A DNA stretch of 49,773 nucleotides from Desulfuromonas sp. (GTDB lineage: Bacteria > Desulfobacterota > Desulfuromonadia > Desulfuromonadales > BM103), in NCBI GenBank assembly GCA_012026975.1, contig VEPG01000056.1, positions 67,871 to 117,643 on the forward strand, in the 5' to 3' direction. The notes under the pieces are model-generated. The model was not told where the DNA came from. It did no database searches and worked only from the letters and a program-made list of their open reading frames with translations. Shown in pieces: positions 1 to 8,156 of the stretch. The first letter of the stretch is position 1. The number at the start of each line of letters is the position of its first letter. A program made the translations under genes and the position numbers.

Positions 1-3000
1 TCCAGTTCTTGACCGAAGTCAGGTGGGCCACATGGGCGCCGACCTGGGCGTCGGTGTTGCCGGTCTGCTGCGCGGTGTCGCGACCGGCCTTGGTCGGGTC
101 GGACATGCCGTGGCAGGCCGAGCAGTCGCCGTTGGTGGCGCCGGTCGCCCAAGCCACCGAGGCGGTGCCGTGACAGTTGGTGGTGGCGCAGGAACCGGCC
201 GTGACCGCCCCGTAGTCGCCGCTGTTGGTGGCGGTGCCACCCTTGCTGACGAGAACCGCCACTTGTTTGATCTTGTCGACGTGCTGGGCCGTGCCGGTCG
301 TGGCGTTGAGGGCCGCATTGCTGGCCGCCGTCGTGGTGTGGCACACATCGCAGGTGTAGTTGAACTGCTTGTTGACGTCGGTGACGCCGTTGCCGACGTG
401 CACCAGGTGCGCGGTGCTCAGGGTGGTGGTGGTCGCCCCGCCGCCGCCATGGCAGCCGGTGCAGCCCACCGTACCGCTCCAGGAGATGGCGGCATGGATC
501 GCCGTCACACCGTTGCCATGACAGTAGGTGTTGGAGCACTGCGTGCCGGACCAGGTACCACCGGTCCAAGCGTTGAAATCGACGTCCTTGGTCTGGTCCG
601 GATGATTCTGGCGTGCCGCCACGGTGCCGTTGATCGCCGTATTCGAGGCCGCCACGGTGTTGTGGCAGTTGTTGCAGCTGAAGTTGGTATTGGCACTGTA
701 AGTGTTGATGTGCTTGGTGTGCAGCGTGCTCCAGGTCGGGCTGGCATCACCGGCCTTGCTGTGGCAAACGCCGCAGTTCGGCGTGGTTTTCGCGCCGTTC
801 CAGACCGCCGCCACGATGGCCGAGCCGGCGGTCACGCCGTCCTTGGTGTGGCAGAGGGTATTGCAGGTGCCGGTCGCGGTGTACTTGAAGCCTTTGGCAT
901 CCGTGCTGGAAGCCCCGCCTTCGGTGTAGCCGGTCATCTTGGTGCCCGTTACCTGCGCGTCACGCAGCGCGCTGGCCGGCCCGGTCGAGTGCGTCGCCGT
1001 CGGGTGGCAGCTCTGGCAGGCATAGACATAGGCCGTGGTCGTGTGCGCGTCGGCATCGGTCATGGTCGTCGGCGCCGTGGCACTCTGGTAGTGCTTGACG
1101 TGCCCGGCGGTCAGGGCCACCGACAGGTCGCCGTTGTTCGACGCTCCGTGGCAGCTTGCGCAGTTGGTCGTCCCGCCCCAGGCCACCGACGCCGCCGTGC
1201 CGTGACAGTAGGTCGCCGAACAGGTCTTGTCGGCGTTGTACGTTCCGGTCTTGCCGCCGTTGCTCTTGAACGACACGTCCTCGGTGCGGTCCAGATGCTG
1301 GCCGGCGTTCAGGACGGTGGTCGGCGGGAGCGTCGCGTCCGTCGTCGTGGTGTTGTGGCAGTAGTCGCAGCTGAGCGTACTCCCTTCCACGTGCTTGACG
1401 TGGCTGTTGGCCGTGGTCGACCCAGCGGCGCCGCTGGTGTAGACCGGGTAGGACTTGCCGGCCAGGTCGCCGTGGCAGTCGTCGCAGCCGGCGATGGTGG
1501 CATTCCACGCCACCGTCCGGTAGTTGACGCCGCCGGCCGTGATCACCGCGCCGGTTGCATCCAGGTTGCCGATGCTGTGGCAGTACACCGCCGCGCAGCT
1601 CGCCACCGCCGAACCGGCCGCTTTCGACGAACCGCTCGCCGCCGTCGAGCGCGCATCGGCCGCGTTGTACAGCGGCAGGTCGGTGTCTTTCACCAGCGTG
1701 CCGTTGTCGAAGCGCACGTTGACGTTCTTGTTGACGTGCAGCGCCTTGCTGGCCTGCAGGGCCCGGTCGCCGGTTACCGTGGCGCTGTGACAGACCACGC
1801 AACCGACGTTGAAGCCGACCTGGTTGGCGGTGTCGTTGGTGTGGGCGTCATGCGCGTTGGTGACGATCTTGGTGGCCGAGGTGCTGTTGCCGCCGTGGCA
1901 GCTGGTGCAGTCGACCAGCATCGTCCCCGACCAGGAGATGTTGGCGTGGGTTCCCGCCGCCGCGGTGCCAGGGCTGTGGCAATAGGTGTTCGAGCACTGC
2001 GTCCCCGACCAGGCACCGCCGGAGAAGGTGCCGAAGCCGACATCCTTGGTCTGGTCCGGATGGTTCTGGCGTGCCGCCACCGTCGCCTGCAACGCGCTGT
2101 TCGAGGCGGCAACCACGGTGTGGCAGACTTCGCAGGTCAGGTTGGTGTTGGTGCTGTAGGTATTGATATGCACGGTATGCGGCGTGGTCCAGGTCGGGCT
2201 GGCATCGCCGGCCTTGCTGTGGCAGTAGCCGCAACCCAAAGCGTTGGTGCCGTTCCACGCCGGCGAGGCGACGATGCCGGAGCCGGCAGTCACGCCGTCC
2301 TTGGTATGGCAGAGCGTGTTGCAGGTGCCGGTCGCGGTGTACTTGAAGCCTTTGGCGTCCGTGCTGGAAGCCCCGCCTTCGGTGTAGCCGGTCATCTTGG
2401 TGCCCGTTACCTGCGCGTCACGCAGCGCGCTGGCCGGCCCGGTCGAGTGCGTCGCCGTCGGGTGGCAGCTCTGGCAGGCATAGACATAGGCCGTGGTCGT
2501 GTGCGCGTCGGCATCGGTCATGGTCGTCGGCGCCGTGGCACTCTGGTAGTGCTTGACGTGCCCGGCGGTCAGGGCCACCGACAGGTCGCCGTTGTTCGAC
2601 GCTCCGTGGCAGCTTGCGCAGTTGGTCGTCCCGCCCCAGGCCACCGACGCCGCCGTGCCGTGACAGTAGGTCGCCGAACAGGTCTTGTCGGCGTTGTACG
2701 TTCCGGTCTTGCCGCCGTTGCTCTTGAACGACACGTCCTCGGTGCGGTCCAGATGCTGGCCGGCGTTCAGGACGGTGGTCGGCGGGAGCGTCGCGTCCGT
2801 CGTCGTGGTGTTGTGGCAGTAGTCGCAGCTGAGCGTACTCCCTTCCACGTGCTTGACGTGGCTGTTGGCCGTGGTCGACCCAGCGGCGCCGCTGGTGTAG
2901 ACCGGGTAGGACTTGCCGGCCAGGTCGCCGTGGCAGTCGTCGCAGCCGGCGATGGTGGCATTCCACGCCACCGTCCGGTAGTTGACGCCGCCGGCCGTGA

Positions 3001-6000
3001 TCACCGCGCCGGTTGCATCCAGGTTGCCGATGCTGTGGCAGTACACCGCCGCGCAGCTCGCCACCGCCGAACCGGCCGCTTTCGACGAACCGCTCGCCGC
3101 CGTCGAGCGCGCATCGGCCGCGTTGTACAGCGGCAGGTCGGTGTCTTTCACCAGCGTGCCGTTGTCGAAGCGCACGTTGACGTTCTTGTTGACGTGCAGC
3201 GCCTTGCTGGCCTGCAGGGCCCGGTCGCCGGTTACCGTGGCGCTGTGACAGACCACGCAACCGACGTTGAAGCCGACCTGGTTGGCGGTGTCGTTGGTGT
3301 GGGCGTCATGCGCGTTGGTGACGATCTTGGTGGCCGAGGTGCTGTTGCCGCCGTGGCAGCTGGTGCAGTCGACCAGCATCGTCCCCGACCAGGAGATGTT
3401 CGCATGCGTTCCCGCTGCCGCGGTGCCGGGACTGTGGCAGTAGGTGTTCGAACACTGCGTCCCCGACCAACTGCCGCCCGAGAAGGTGTTGAAATCGACG
3501 TTTTTGCTGGCGTTGGGGTGCTGGGCGCGCGCCGCGGCAGTATTGTTGATCGCCGTGTTCGAGGCGGCCGTGGTGTTGTGGCAGCTGTTGCAGGTCAGGT
3601 TGGTGTTGGTGCTGTAGGTGTTGATGTGTGCGGTGTGCGGCGTGGTCCAGAGCGGGGACGCATCGCCGGCCTTGTTGTGGCAGACGCCGCAGTTCGGCGA
3701 GGTTTTCGCACCGTTCCATACGGCCGTCACGATCGGGGCGCCGCTGGCGCCGTCGCGCGTGTGGCAGACGGTGGTGCAGGTACCGTTGGTGAACTTGAAG
3801 CCCTTGGCGTCGGTGCCCGCCGTTCCTTCGGCATAGACGGAGATCTTCGCGCCGGTCATCTCCGCAACCCGCGCCGCGCTGGCCGGTCCCCTGGCATGGG
3901 TCGCCGTCGGATGGCAGTTCGCGCAGCCGTATACATAAGCGCTGGTGAAGTCGTCGGCCTGGCTCAGACTGGTCGCCGCCGTGGCACTGGCGTAGTGGAT
4001 GGCATGGCCGACGGTGGCACTGACCGACAGGTCGCCATTGTTGTTCGCCCCATGGCAACTCGCGCAGGTCGTCGTCCCGCCCCAGGCCACCGACGGGCCG
4101 GTGCCGTGGCAGTAGGTTGACGAGCAGGTTTCATCCCCGTTGATCGAGCCGCCCTGCTTGAAGCTGATGTCCACCCCCTGGTCGACATGCTGCGTCGGAT
4201 CCGAACCGTCCAGCGTGGTTCCAGTCTTCGAAGTGATGGCATGACACTCTTCGCAGGTCAGGCCACTGGTGCCGACATGCTTGTTGTGGCTGTTGGATGC
4301 ACCCGTGCCGGCATTGCCATCGGCATAGGACGGGTAACTGATCGTGCCGTTGCCATGGCAGTTTACGCAGCCGAGCGTCGTGCCCCAGGCCGGGTTGTTG
4401 TAAACCGGGGTGCCATCGAAGTTGCCGTTGCTGTGGCACTTGATATTGGTGCAGCCGGTCGCATCGATCGCCACCTTGACGTCCTTGACCACGTTGATGT
4501 GATTCGCGGCGTTGTTGACGGTGGTGTTGTTGCTTACCGTGTCGGCATGGCACTGCTCGCAGCCGAGAGTCTTGCCGATGGTGGCGGCAGTCACGCCGCT
4601 GTCAACGTGGGCCTTGTGGGCACCGGAAAGCGTTGTGGCGGCACTGGCCCCGTCATGGCAGCTCAGGCAGCCGCTCAGCGAGCCGCTCCAGGCCGGGGAC
4701 TTGTAACCACCCTTGCCATCGCTGTGGCAGTAGATGTTGGTGCAGTTGCCGTAGGTGGCACTCGGCGCCCGCGCAGCCGTCGCGCCACTGGGCAAGGTAC
4801 GGTAAACGGCCGTGGCGCCGATCTTGGTATCGGCGGTGTCGAGGGCCCAGGCAACCGTGCCGTTCACGTGGTTCGCGGCATAGGCCGGATGACACTTGGT
4901 GCAAGCCAGGCCGAGCTGGCCGCTGCCGTTGCCGGCATGCTTGTCATGGGCGCCAAACGTGCTGGTGGCCATGGTTGCCGCATCGAACTTGTGACAGGCG
5001 CCGCAGGCAATGGTGCCGTTCCAGGCGGCACTGTTGCCGCCAATCGTCGAGCCATGGCAGTAAACCGTGGCGCAGGTCAGGCCGCCGGTCCCCGTGGACC
5101 CGTTGTACTTCGCGGTGGTCTGGCCGGTATAGGTGCCGGTGGTCGAGCCGAAGTTGGAGAAGTGGACGTCGATGTCGCCATTGTTCGGCATCACGTAGCC
5201 GTTATGGCAGTTGTTGCAGACGTAGCCGAGGGTGATGGCGTGTTTTTGGTGCGCGCCGGCGGTGGTCGAACCGGTCGTCACCGGATTGAAGGTCAGACCG
5301 GTGGTCGGAGCGCCGGTACCGGGGGTGCCGACGATCGGCGGCTCGCCATGGCAGCTGTCGCAGCCGGACGGCTTGAAGCCGACCTTGTGCGGATGGCAGC
5401 TGATGCAGTCGGTCTGATTGGCGTTCTTGTGATTGAAATCGGTCACACCGGTCGAGGAGTCGTAGCGATGAGCAGACGTCTTGCTGTGACAGACTTCGCA
5501 AATCAGGTTCGACTGGGTCAGCACGGCGCGGCCGTCGTCCCCGAAGCTGTTGGCACCGGTGCCTGACTGGAAGTTGACCGTGCCGCTCGCTGCCTGCACC
5601 GGGAATTGGTCGGCAGCGTCCGGCGCCGTCAGGGTCGTTTTGACCCGCTTGATGTTGCCGGTATTCCTGGCATGGCAGGTCGTGCAGACAATTTCTCCGT
5701 ACTTGGCGCCGGTGATCCCCCAGCCATCGACCGTCTTGCCGCTCTCGGCAATCGGCCACTTGGAGGATCCGGTGCTGATCGAGTTGTGCAGGAGAGGGTT
5801 ATTCGGGCCCGCCGGAGAGTAGGTGGTGACCACCGTGTTGGTGCCGTTGCTGTGGCTGGCTTCCGAGGCGGTGACAGTGGTCGTCGTGGTATTGCCGGAC
5901 GCGGCGGTCGCCTCGGTGACGGTCAGGGTCGTCGTGTTGGAGGCAGCAGGCGCCAGTGTCAGTGCTGTCGGGGACAGCGAGGAACTGAAGGCGGCGTTGG

Positions 6001-6700
6001 AATCGCCACGGGCCAGGTTGAAGGTCGTGCTGCCGCACGCGGCGGAGTCGTTGTTGGTCACGGTCACGGTGTAGGTCACGTTGCCGTTGTCGGTAGTGAT
6101 CGTCTTGGGTGCCTCGATCGTCACCGTCGGGGCGGCGGGGGTGCAGACCGGAGCGGCGTAGGTCACGACGATGTAGGCCACATCAAAGTCAAGGGTGTAA
6201 CCGTCAGACGCACCGACCTTGGTGGTTGCCCCGCGTACGGCCAGAGTCCCGATGTTGGCCCAAGTCAGCGCCCCGAGCGAGAGGTTGGCCGTTGTATACG
6301 CGGCCTGGTTGGTCGTATTGGCCGCGACGATCGAGTTCGTGAAGTTGGTTCCGTCAATCGCGGCGGCAAAGGCATAGGTATCGTTGGAAGGCGCTGCCGA
6401 GGTCTTGTATTTGACCCAGACAGTCACATCGCTGATCGTCCCGAGATTGGTATTGTTGAACCCGCCAAGCGCCAGACTCGAACTGGCACTGGTCGCGACC
6501 GAGGCGGCAGCATTGTCATTGGCATAGCCGTTCGTCGGGCTGGTCACTGTCCCTACCACTGTGTTGCTCGCGGGATACAGCGTCACTGTCGCCGCCTGCG
6601 CCCCTGTCGCTAGGGTAAAAAAGCCGACCAGCAGTGTGACAACGAAAAGGACTCGACTCTTCGCCAGCCAACCCAGCCCACTCATACCGTGCTTTCGCAT
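1..6700 (-). CDS. Giant exported multiheme c-type cytochrome, 3' end beyond window
   Basis: An open minus-strand frame runs from ATG at 6700 to the left edge (2,233 codons, no stop). GGAAGGTGG lies 6 bases upstream of the ATG. The protein begins MRKHGMSGLG, then a hydrophobic signal segment ending near ATGAQA. Residues about 30-330 are beta-sandwich domains, including an Ig-like TNND repeat. From about residue 335 I count roughly 49 heme motifs: mostly CXXCH, plus CX4CH (for example CSNTYCH, CSATYCH, CAAVYCH) and CX3CH (CNTLCH, CTTVCH). The alternation matches the Geobacter CxxxxCH...CXXCH family (TIGR01904/PF09698). A 12-motif, 486-residue unit is tandemly repeated, with 1,043 bp apparently identical between copies. 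By family it should be secreted and carry electrons outside the inner membrane; location and partners are inferred. It follows a GEMM-I riboswitch. Confidence in a multiheme cytochrome is very high; full size is unknown. Confidence 0.95.
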   Translation of the reverse strand, partial: MRKHGMSGLGWLAKSRVLFVVTLLVGFFTLATGAQAATVTLYPASNTVVGTVTSPTNGYANDNAAASVATSASSSLALGGFNNTNLGTISDVTVWVKYKTSAAPSNDTYAFAAAIDGTNFTNSIVAANTTNQAAYTTANLSLGALTWANIGTLAVRGATTKVGASDGYTLDFDVAYIVVTYAAPVCTPAAPTVTIEAPKTITTDNGNVTYTVTVTNNDSAACGSTTFNLARGDSNAAFSSSLSPTALTLAPAASNTTTLTVTEATAASGNTTTTTVTASEASHSNGTNTVVTTYSPAGPNNPLLHNSISTGSSKWPIAESGKTVDGWGITGAKYGEIVCTTCHARNTGNIKRVKTTLTAPDAADQFPVQAASGTVNFQSGTGANSFGDDGRAVLTQSNLICEVCHSKTSAHRYDSSTGVTDFNHKNANQTDCISCHPHKVGFKPSGCDSCHGEPPIVGTPGTGAPTTGLTFNPVTTGSTTAGAHQKHAITLGYVCNNCHNGYVMPNNGDIDVHFSNFGSTTGTYTGQTTAKYNGSTGTGGLTCATVYCHGSTIGGNSAAWNGTIACGACHKFDAATMATSTFGAHDKHAGNGSGQLGLACTKCHPAYAANHVNGTVAWALDTADTKIGATAVYRTLPSGATAARAPSATYGNCTNIYCHSDGKGGYKSPAWSGSLSGCLSCHDGASAATTLSGAHKAHVDSGVTAATIGKTLGCEQCHADTVSNNTTVNNAANHINVVKDVKVAIDATGCTNIKCHSNGNFDGTPVYNNPAWGTTLGCVNCHGNGTISYPSYADGNAGTGASNSHNKHVGTSGLTCEECHAITSKTGTTLDGSDPTQHVDQGVDISFKQGGSINGDETCSSTYCHGTGPSVAWGGTTTCASCHGANNNGDLSVSATVGHAIHYASATAATSLSQADDFTSAYVYGCANCHPTATHARGPASAARVAEMTGAKISVYAEGTAGTDAKGFKFTNGTCTTVCHTRDGASGAPIVTAVWNGAKTSPNCGVCHNKAGDASPLWTTPHTAHINTYSTNTNLTCNSCHNTTAASNTAINNTAAARAQHPNASKNVDFNTFSGGSWSGTQCSNTYCHSPGTAAAGTHANISWSGTMLVDCTSCHGGNSTSATKIVTNAHDAHTNDTANQVGFNVGCVVCHSATVTGDRALQASKALHVNKNVNVRFDNGTLVKDTDLPLYNAADARSTAASGSSKAAGSAVASCAAVYCHSIGNLDATGAVITAGGVNYRTVAWNATIAGCDDCHGDLAGKSYPVYTSGAAGSTTANSHVKHVEGSTLSCDYCHNTTTTDATLPPTTVLNAGQHLDRTEDVSFKSNGGKTGTYNADKTCSATYCHGTAASVAWGGTTNCASCHGASNNGDLSVALTAGHVKHYQSATAPTTMTDADAHTTTAYVYACQSCHPTATHSTGPASALRDAQVTGTKMTGYTEGGASSTDAKGFKYTATGTCNTLCHTKDGVTAGSGIVASPAWNGTNALGCGYCHSKAGDASPTWTTPHTVHINTYSTNTNLTCEVCHTVVAASNSALQATVAARQNHPDQTKDVGFGTFSGGAWSGTQCSNTYCHSPGTAAAGTHANISWSGTMLVDCTSCHGGNSTSATKIVTNAHDAHTNDTANQVGFNVGCVVCHSATVTGDRALQASKALHVNKNVNVRFDNGTLVKDTDLPLYNAADARSTAASGSSKAAGSAVASCAAVYCHSIGNLDATGAVITAGGVNYRTVAWNATIAGCDDCHGDLAGKSYPVYTSGAAGSTTANSHVKHVEGSTLSCDYCHNTTTTDATLPPTTVLNAGQHLDRTEDVSFKSNGGKTGTYNADKTCSATYCHGTAASVAWGGTTNCASCHGASNNGDLSVALTAGHVKHYQSATAPTTMTDADAHTTTAYVYACQSCHPTATHSTGPASALRDAQVTGTKMTGYTEGGASSTDAKGFKYTATGTCNTLCHTKDGVTAGSAIVAAVWNGAKTTPNCGVCHSKAGDASPTWSTLHTKHINTYSANTNFSCNNCHNTVAASNTAINGTVAARQNHPDQTKDVDFNAWTGGTWSGTQCSNTYCHGNGVTAIHAAISWSGTVGCTGCHGGGGATTTTLSTAHLVHVGNGVTDVNKQFNYTCDVCHTTTAASNAALNATTGTAQHVDKIKQVAVLVSKGGTATNSGDYGAVTAGSCATTNCHGTASVAWATGATNGDCSACHGMSDPTKAGRDTAQQTGNTDAQVGAHVAHLTSVKNW
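900..1942 (-). repeat. Copy A of in-frame tandem duplication (1,458-bp period)
   Basis: This 1,043-bp stretch inside the giant cytochrome gene appears identical to 2358-3400. The period is 1,458 bp (486 codons), so the frame is kept. The boundaries are the mismatches I can see at 899/2357 and 1943/3401. Similarity continues at lower identity on both sides: a diverged third unit begins at about 3401, and a further partial unit lies left of 840. The repeated segment carries CSNTYCH, CTSCH, CVVCH, CAAVYCH, CDDCH, CDYCH, CSATYCH, CASCH, CQSCH and adjoining motifs. Confidence 0.93.
2358..3400 (-). repeat. Copy B of in-frame tandem duplication (1,458-bp period)
   Basis: Second copy of the block at 900-1942. 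Identity that includes synonymous positions implies recent duplication or gene conversion, or an assembly artefact; long reads would decide. Confidence 0.93.
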
Positions 6701-6851
6701 TTCAGCCACCTTCCGGTTCATTTGGTTAAATGATTATAATTTCCAAATCAGGAAAAAATTTCGCTCAAACACCTTCTATTGACTTCCGAACGACCTCTGA
6801 CGACCCGCAATCCGGTCATATGACCAGTTCCTCCGCGATATCGCCTGCCCC

Positions 6852-6894
6852 AAAAAAGGGGCAACCCTTGACATTGCTGCCGCGGAATTGCCCC
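6852..6894 (-). terminator. Intrinsic terminator, expression platform of riboswitch 1
   Basis: On the minus strand, GGGGCAA at the 5' arm pairs with TTGCCCC at the 3' arm and is followed directly by TTTTTT. It lies about 30 bases after the aptamer and 150 bases before the cytochrome start. That is the layout of a riboswitch acting by transcription termination. Which ligand state favours termination cannot be read from sequence. Confidence 0.8.
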
Positions 6895-6925
6895 CGTTGA
6901 AAACGACGAAATTTCAACATGTTAA

Positions 6926-7009
6926 GCTATTCGGCGGCTCGGCTATCCGGTGTTTTGGACCCGCGGCTTTGCGTCACCGGATTACTCCGGCTTTGCCTTT
7001 TTCACTAGC
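6926..7009 (-). promoter_or_regulatory. GEMM-I cyclic-dinucleotide riboswitch aptamer 1
   Basis: The minus strand shows the GEMM-I hallmarks in order: AAGGCAAAGCC, a GGAGTAATCC hairpin, GACGCAAAGCC, a G-rich second arm, and GCCGAGCCGCCGAA. The ends pair as GCTA/TAGC (P1). GEMM-I RNAs bind c-di-GMP, and a Geobacter-type variant binds 3',3'-cyclic AMP-GMP. The G before G-C-A-A-A, where the cAMP-GMP class tends to carry A, suggests c-di-GMP, but this needs a structural alignment. It should control the giant cytochrome at 6700. Confidence 0.9.
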
Positions 7010-7269
7010 AAAAAAATTATGATTAATTCATAAATAACCGTATAAAATTACAACGAATTAAGTAAAATAAACTTGCCTGCCGTCCACCTGCAGCGGACTT
7101 TCTTGCAATAATCTTAAAAGCAAAAGTGGCGCCAAGATAAAGCATGATTAACTGTATTTTGCTCATTGGCAAAAACGTGATAGTTCTAATCTTTAGCAAA
7201 CGGCCTACCGAAGCGAGGTTTCCGGTTTTCTGCTATGCTTTGCAAAAATGCCGAGGGAGGTTTTCGATC

Positions 7270-8043
7270 GTGCGCTTTCTGCTTCTTTTCGGACTCCTGG
7301 TTTCACTTGTCACACCCACCTTCGCCGCCGACTTCACCGAACTGACCAGCGGCATCGAATTCGTGCGGATCAAGGGCGGGGTTTTCGACATGGGCGACAC
7401 CACCCATACCGGTTATGAGTTCGAGCGGCCGCTGCACCAGGTCAACGTGAAGGAGTTTTTCATGGGGACTTACGAGGTGACGCTTGCGCAGTACGACAAG
7501 TTCGCCAGCGAGACCAACAGGCCGTTGCCGGACGATGCCGGCTGGGGACGCGACAATCGGCCGGTGATCAACGTCTCCTGGGAGGATGCGACGGCATATG
7601 CGGCATGGCTGAGCGGCAAAAGCGGCAGACGCTTCCGTCTGCCGACCGAGGCCGAGTGGGAGTACGCCGCCCGCGCCGGGAGCAATACCGCCTACTGGTG
7701 GGGGAACGAGGTGGGGAGGGGCAATGCCAACTGCAACGGCTGCGGCAGCCGATGGGACAACCCGCAGACCGCCCCGGTCGGGTCATTTACCGCCAACCGT
7801 TTCGGCCTGTACGATATGCACGGCAATGTCAGCGAGTGGGTGGCGGACCGGCGCCATGACAGCTACCAGGGGGCACCAGCCGACGGCAGCGCCTGGGTTG
7901 ACGGCACCTCTGCCGATCGCGTCCAGCGCGGCGGATCGTTCCGGGATTTTCCGAAGGACATCAAGGCCAGCACCCGCAACTGGGCCAATCCGTCACGCAA
8001 ACAAATCGACTGCGGCTTCCGCCTGGTGATGGAAGAAAAGTAG
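7270..8043 (+). CDS. Exported SUMF1/FGE-sulfatase-domain protein
   Basis: The protein has 257 residues. I place the start at GTG 7270 rather than the upstream in-frame ATG at 7144: GGGAGG lies 9 bases before it, and the product then opens with a clean signal peptide (VRFLLLFGLL..., cleavage near TFAA). The body has the full SUMF1 pattern: IKGGVFDMG, EVTLAQYDKF, PVINVSWEDA, RLPTEAEWEYAARAG, CNGCGSRWDNPQTAPVGSF, FGLYDMHGNVSEWV, RGGSF and a final GFRLV. True formylglycine-generating enzymes carry a cysteine pair before the last motif. The corresponding stretch here (RNWANPSRKQIDCGFR) lacks it, so sulfatase activation is unlikely and a structural or binding role is more plausible. It stands alone between two cytochrome units and converges on the five-gene operon. 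Family confidence is high; function is unknown. Confidence 0.9.
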   Translation: MRFLLLFGLLVSLVTPTFAADFTELTSGIEFVRIKGGVFDMGDTTHTGYEFERPLHQVNVKEFFMGTYEVTLAQYDKFASETNRPLPDDAGWGRDNRPVINVSWEDATAYAAWLSGKSGRRFRLPTEAEWEYAARAGSNTAYWWGNEVGRGNANCNGCGSRWDNPQTAPVGSFTANRFGLYDMHGNVSEWVADRRHDSYQGAPADGSAWVDGTSADRVQRGGSFRDFPKDIKASTRNWANPSRKQIDCGFRLVMEEK

Positions 8044-8070
8044 TATCGAGAGCGGAGAATCGAGAAAAAA

Positions 8071-8107
8071 CAAGGGGCGCTCCCAACCGGAAGCGCCCCT
8101 TGTTTTT
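8071..8107. terminator. Bidirectional intrinsic terminator
   Basis: CAAGGGGCGCT and AGCGCCCCTTG form an 11-bp perfect stem with a 10-base loop. TTTTTG follows on the plus strand (8103 on) and TTTTTTCTCG on the minus strand. It sits between the convergent SUMF1 gene (ends 8043) and the cytochrome operon (ends 8157) and should end both. Confidence 0.92.
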
Positions 8108-8156
8108 GTGGTCTTTAGCCTCAGTACTCAGCACTCATCGCTCAGCACTGTTTTTA

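Larger units (their letters stand above)
6701..7269. other. Divergent intergenic region (569 bp)
   Basis: Besides riboswitch 1 and its terminator, this region holds a perfect 12-bp palindrome (GGTCATATGACC, 6814-6825) and an AT-rich stretch at about 7005-7140. That stretch must contain promoters for the riboswitch transcript (minus) and the SUMF1-domain gene (plus). I see no convincing -35/-10 pair. A 23-codon minus-strand open frame at 6748-6819 preceded by GGAGG is possible but unproven. Confidence 0.6.

Noticed and set aside
960-3260. Two identical 280-residue minus-strand frames (960-1802 and 2418-3260)
   Set aside because: They are out-of-frame shadows within the duplicated block; only the duplication itself is meaningful.
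23-4120. 1,365-codon plus-strand open frame opposite the giant cytochrome
   Set aside because: The opposite strand shows regular CXXCH/CX4CH motifs, a signal peptide and a ribosome-binding site. The plus frame is low-complexity Arg/Gly/Val/Ala and exists because TTA, CTA and TCA codons are rare in the real gene.
7144-7269. Upstream ATG 7144 for the SUMF1-domain gene
   Set aside because: It would bury the signal peptide behind 42 residues and has no ribosome-binding site; GTG 7270 has GGGAGG.
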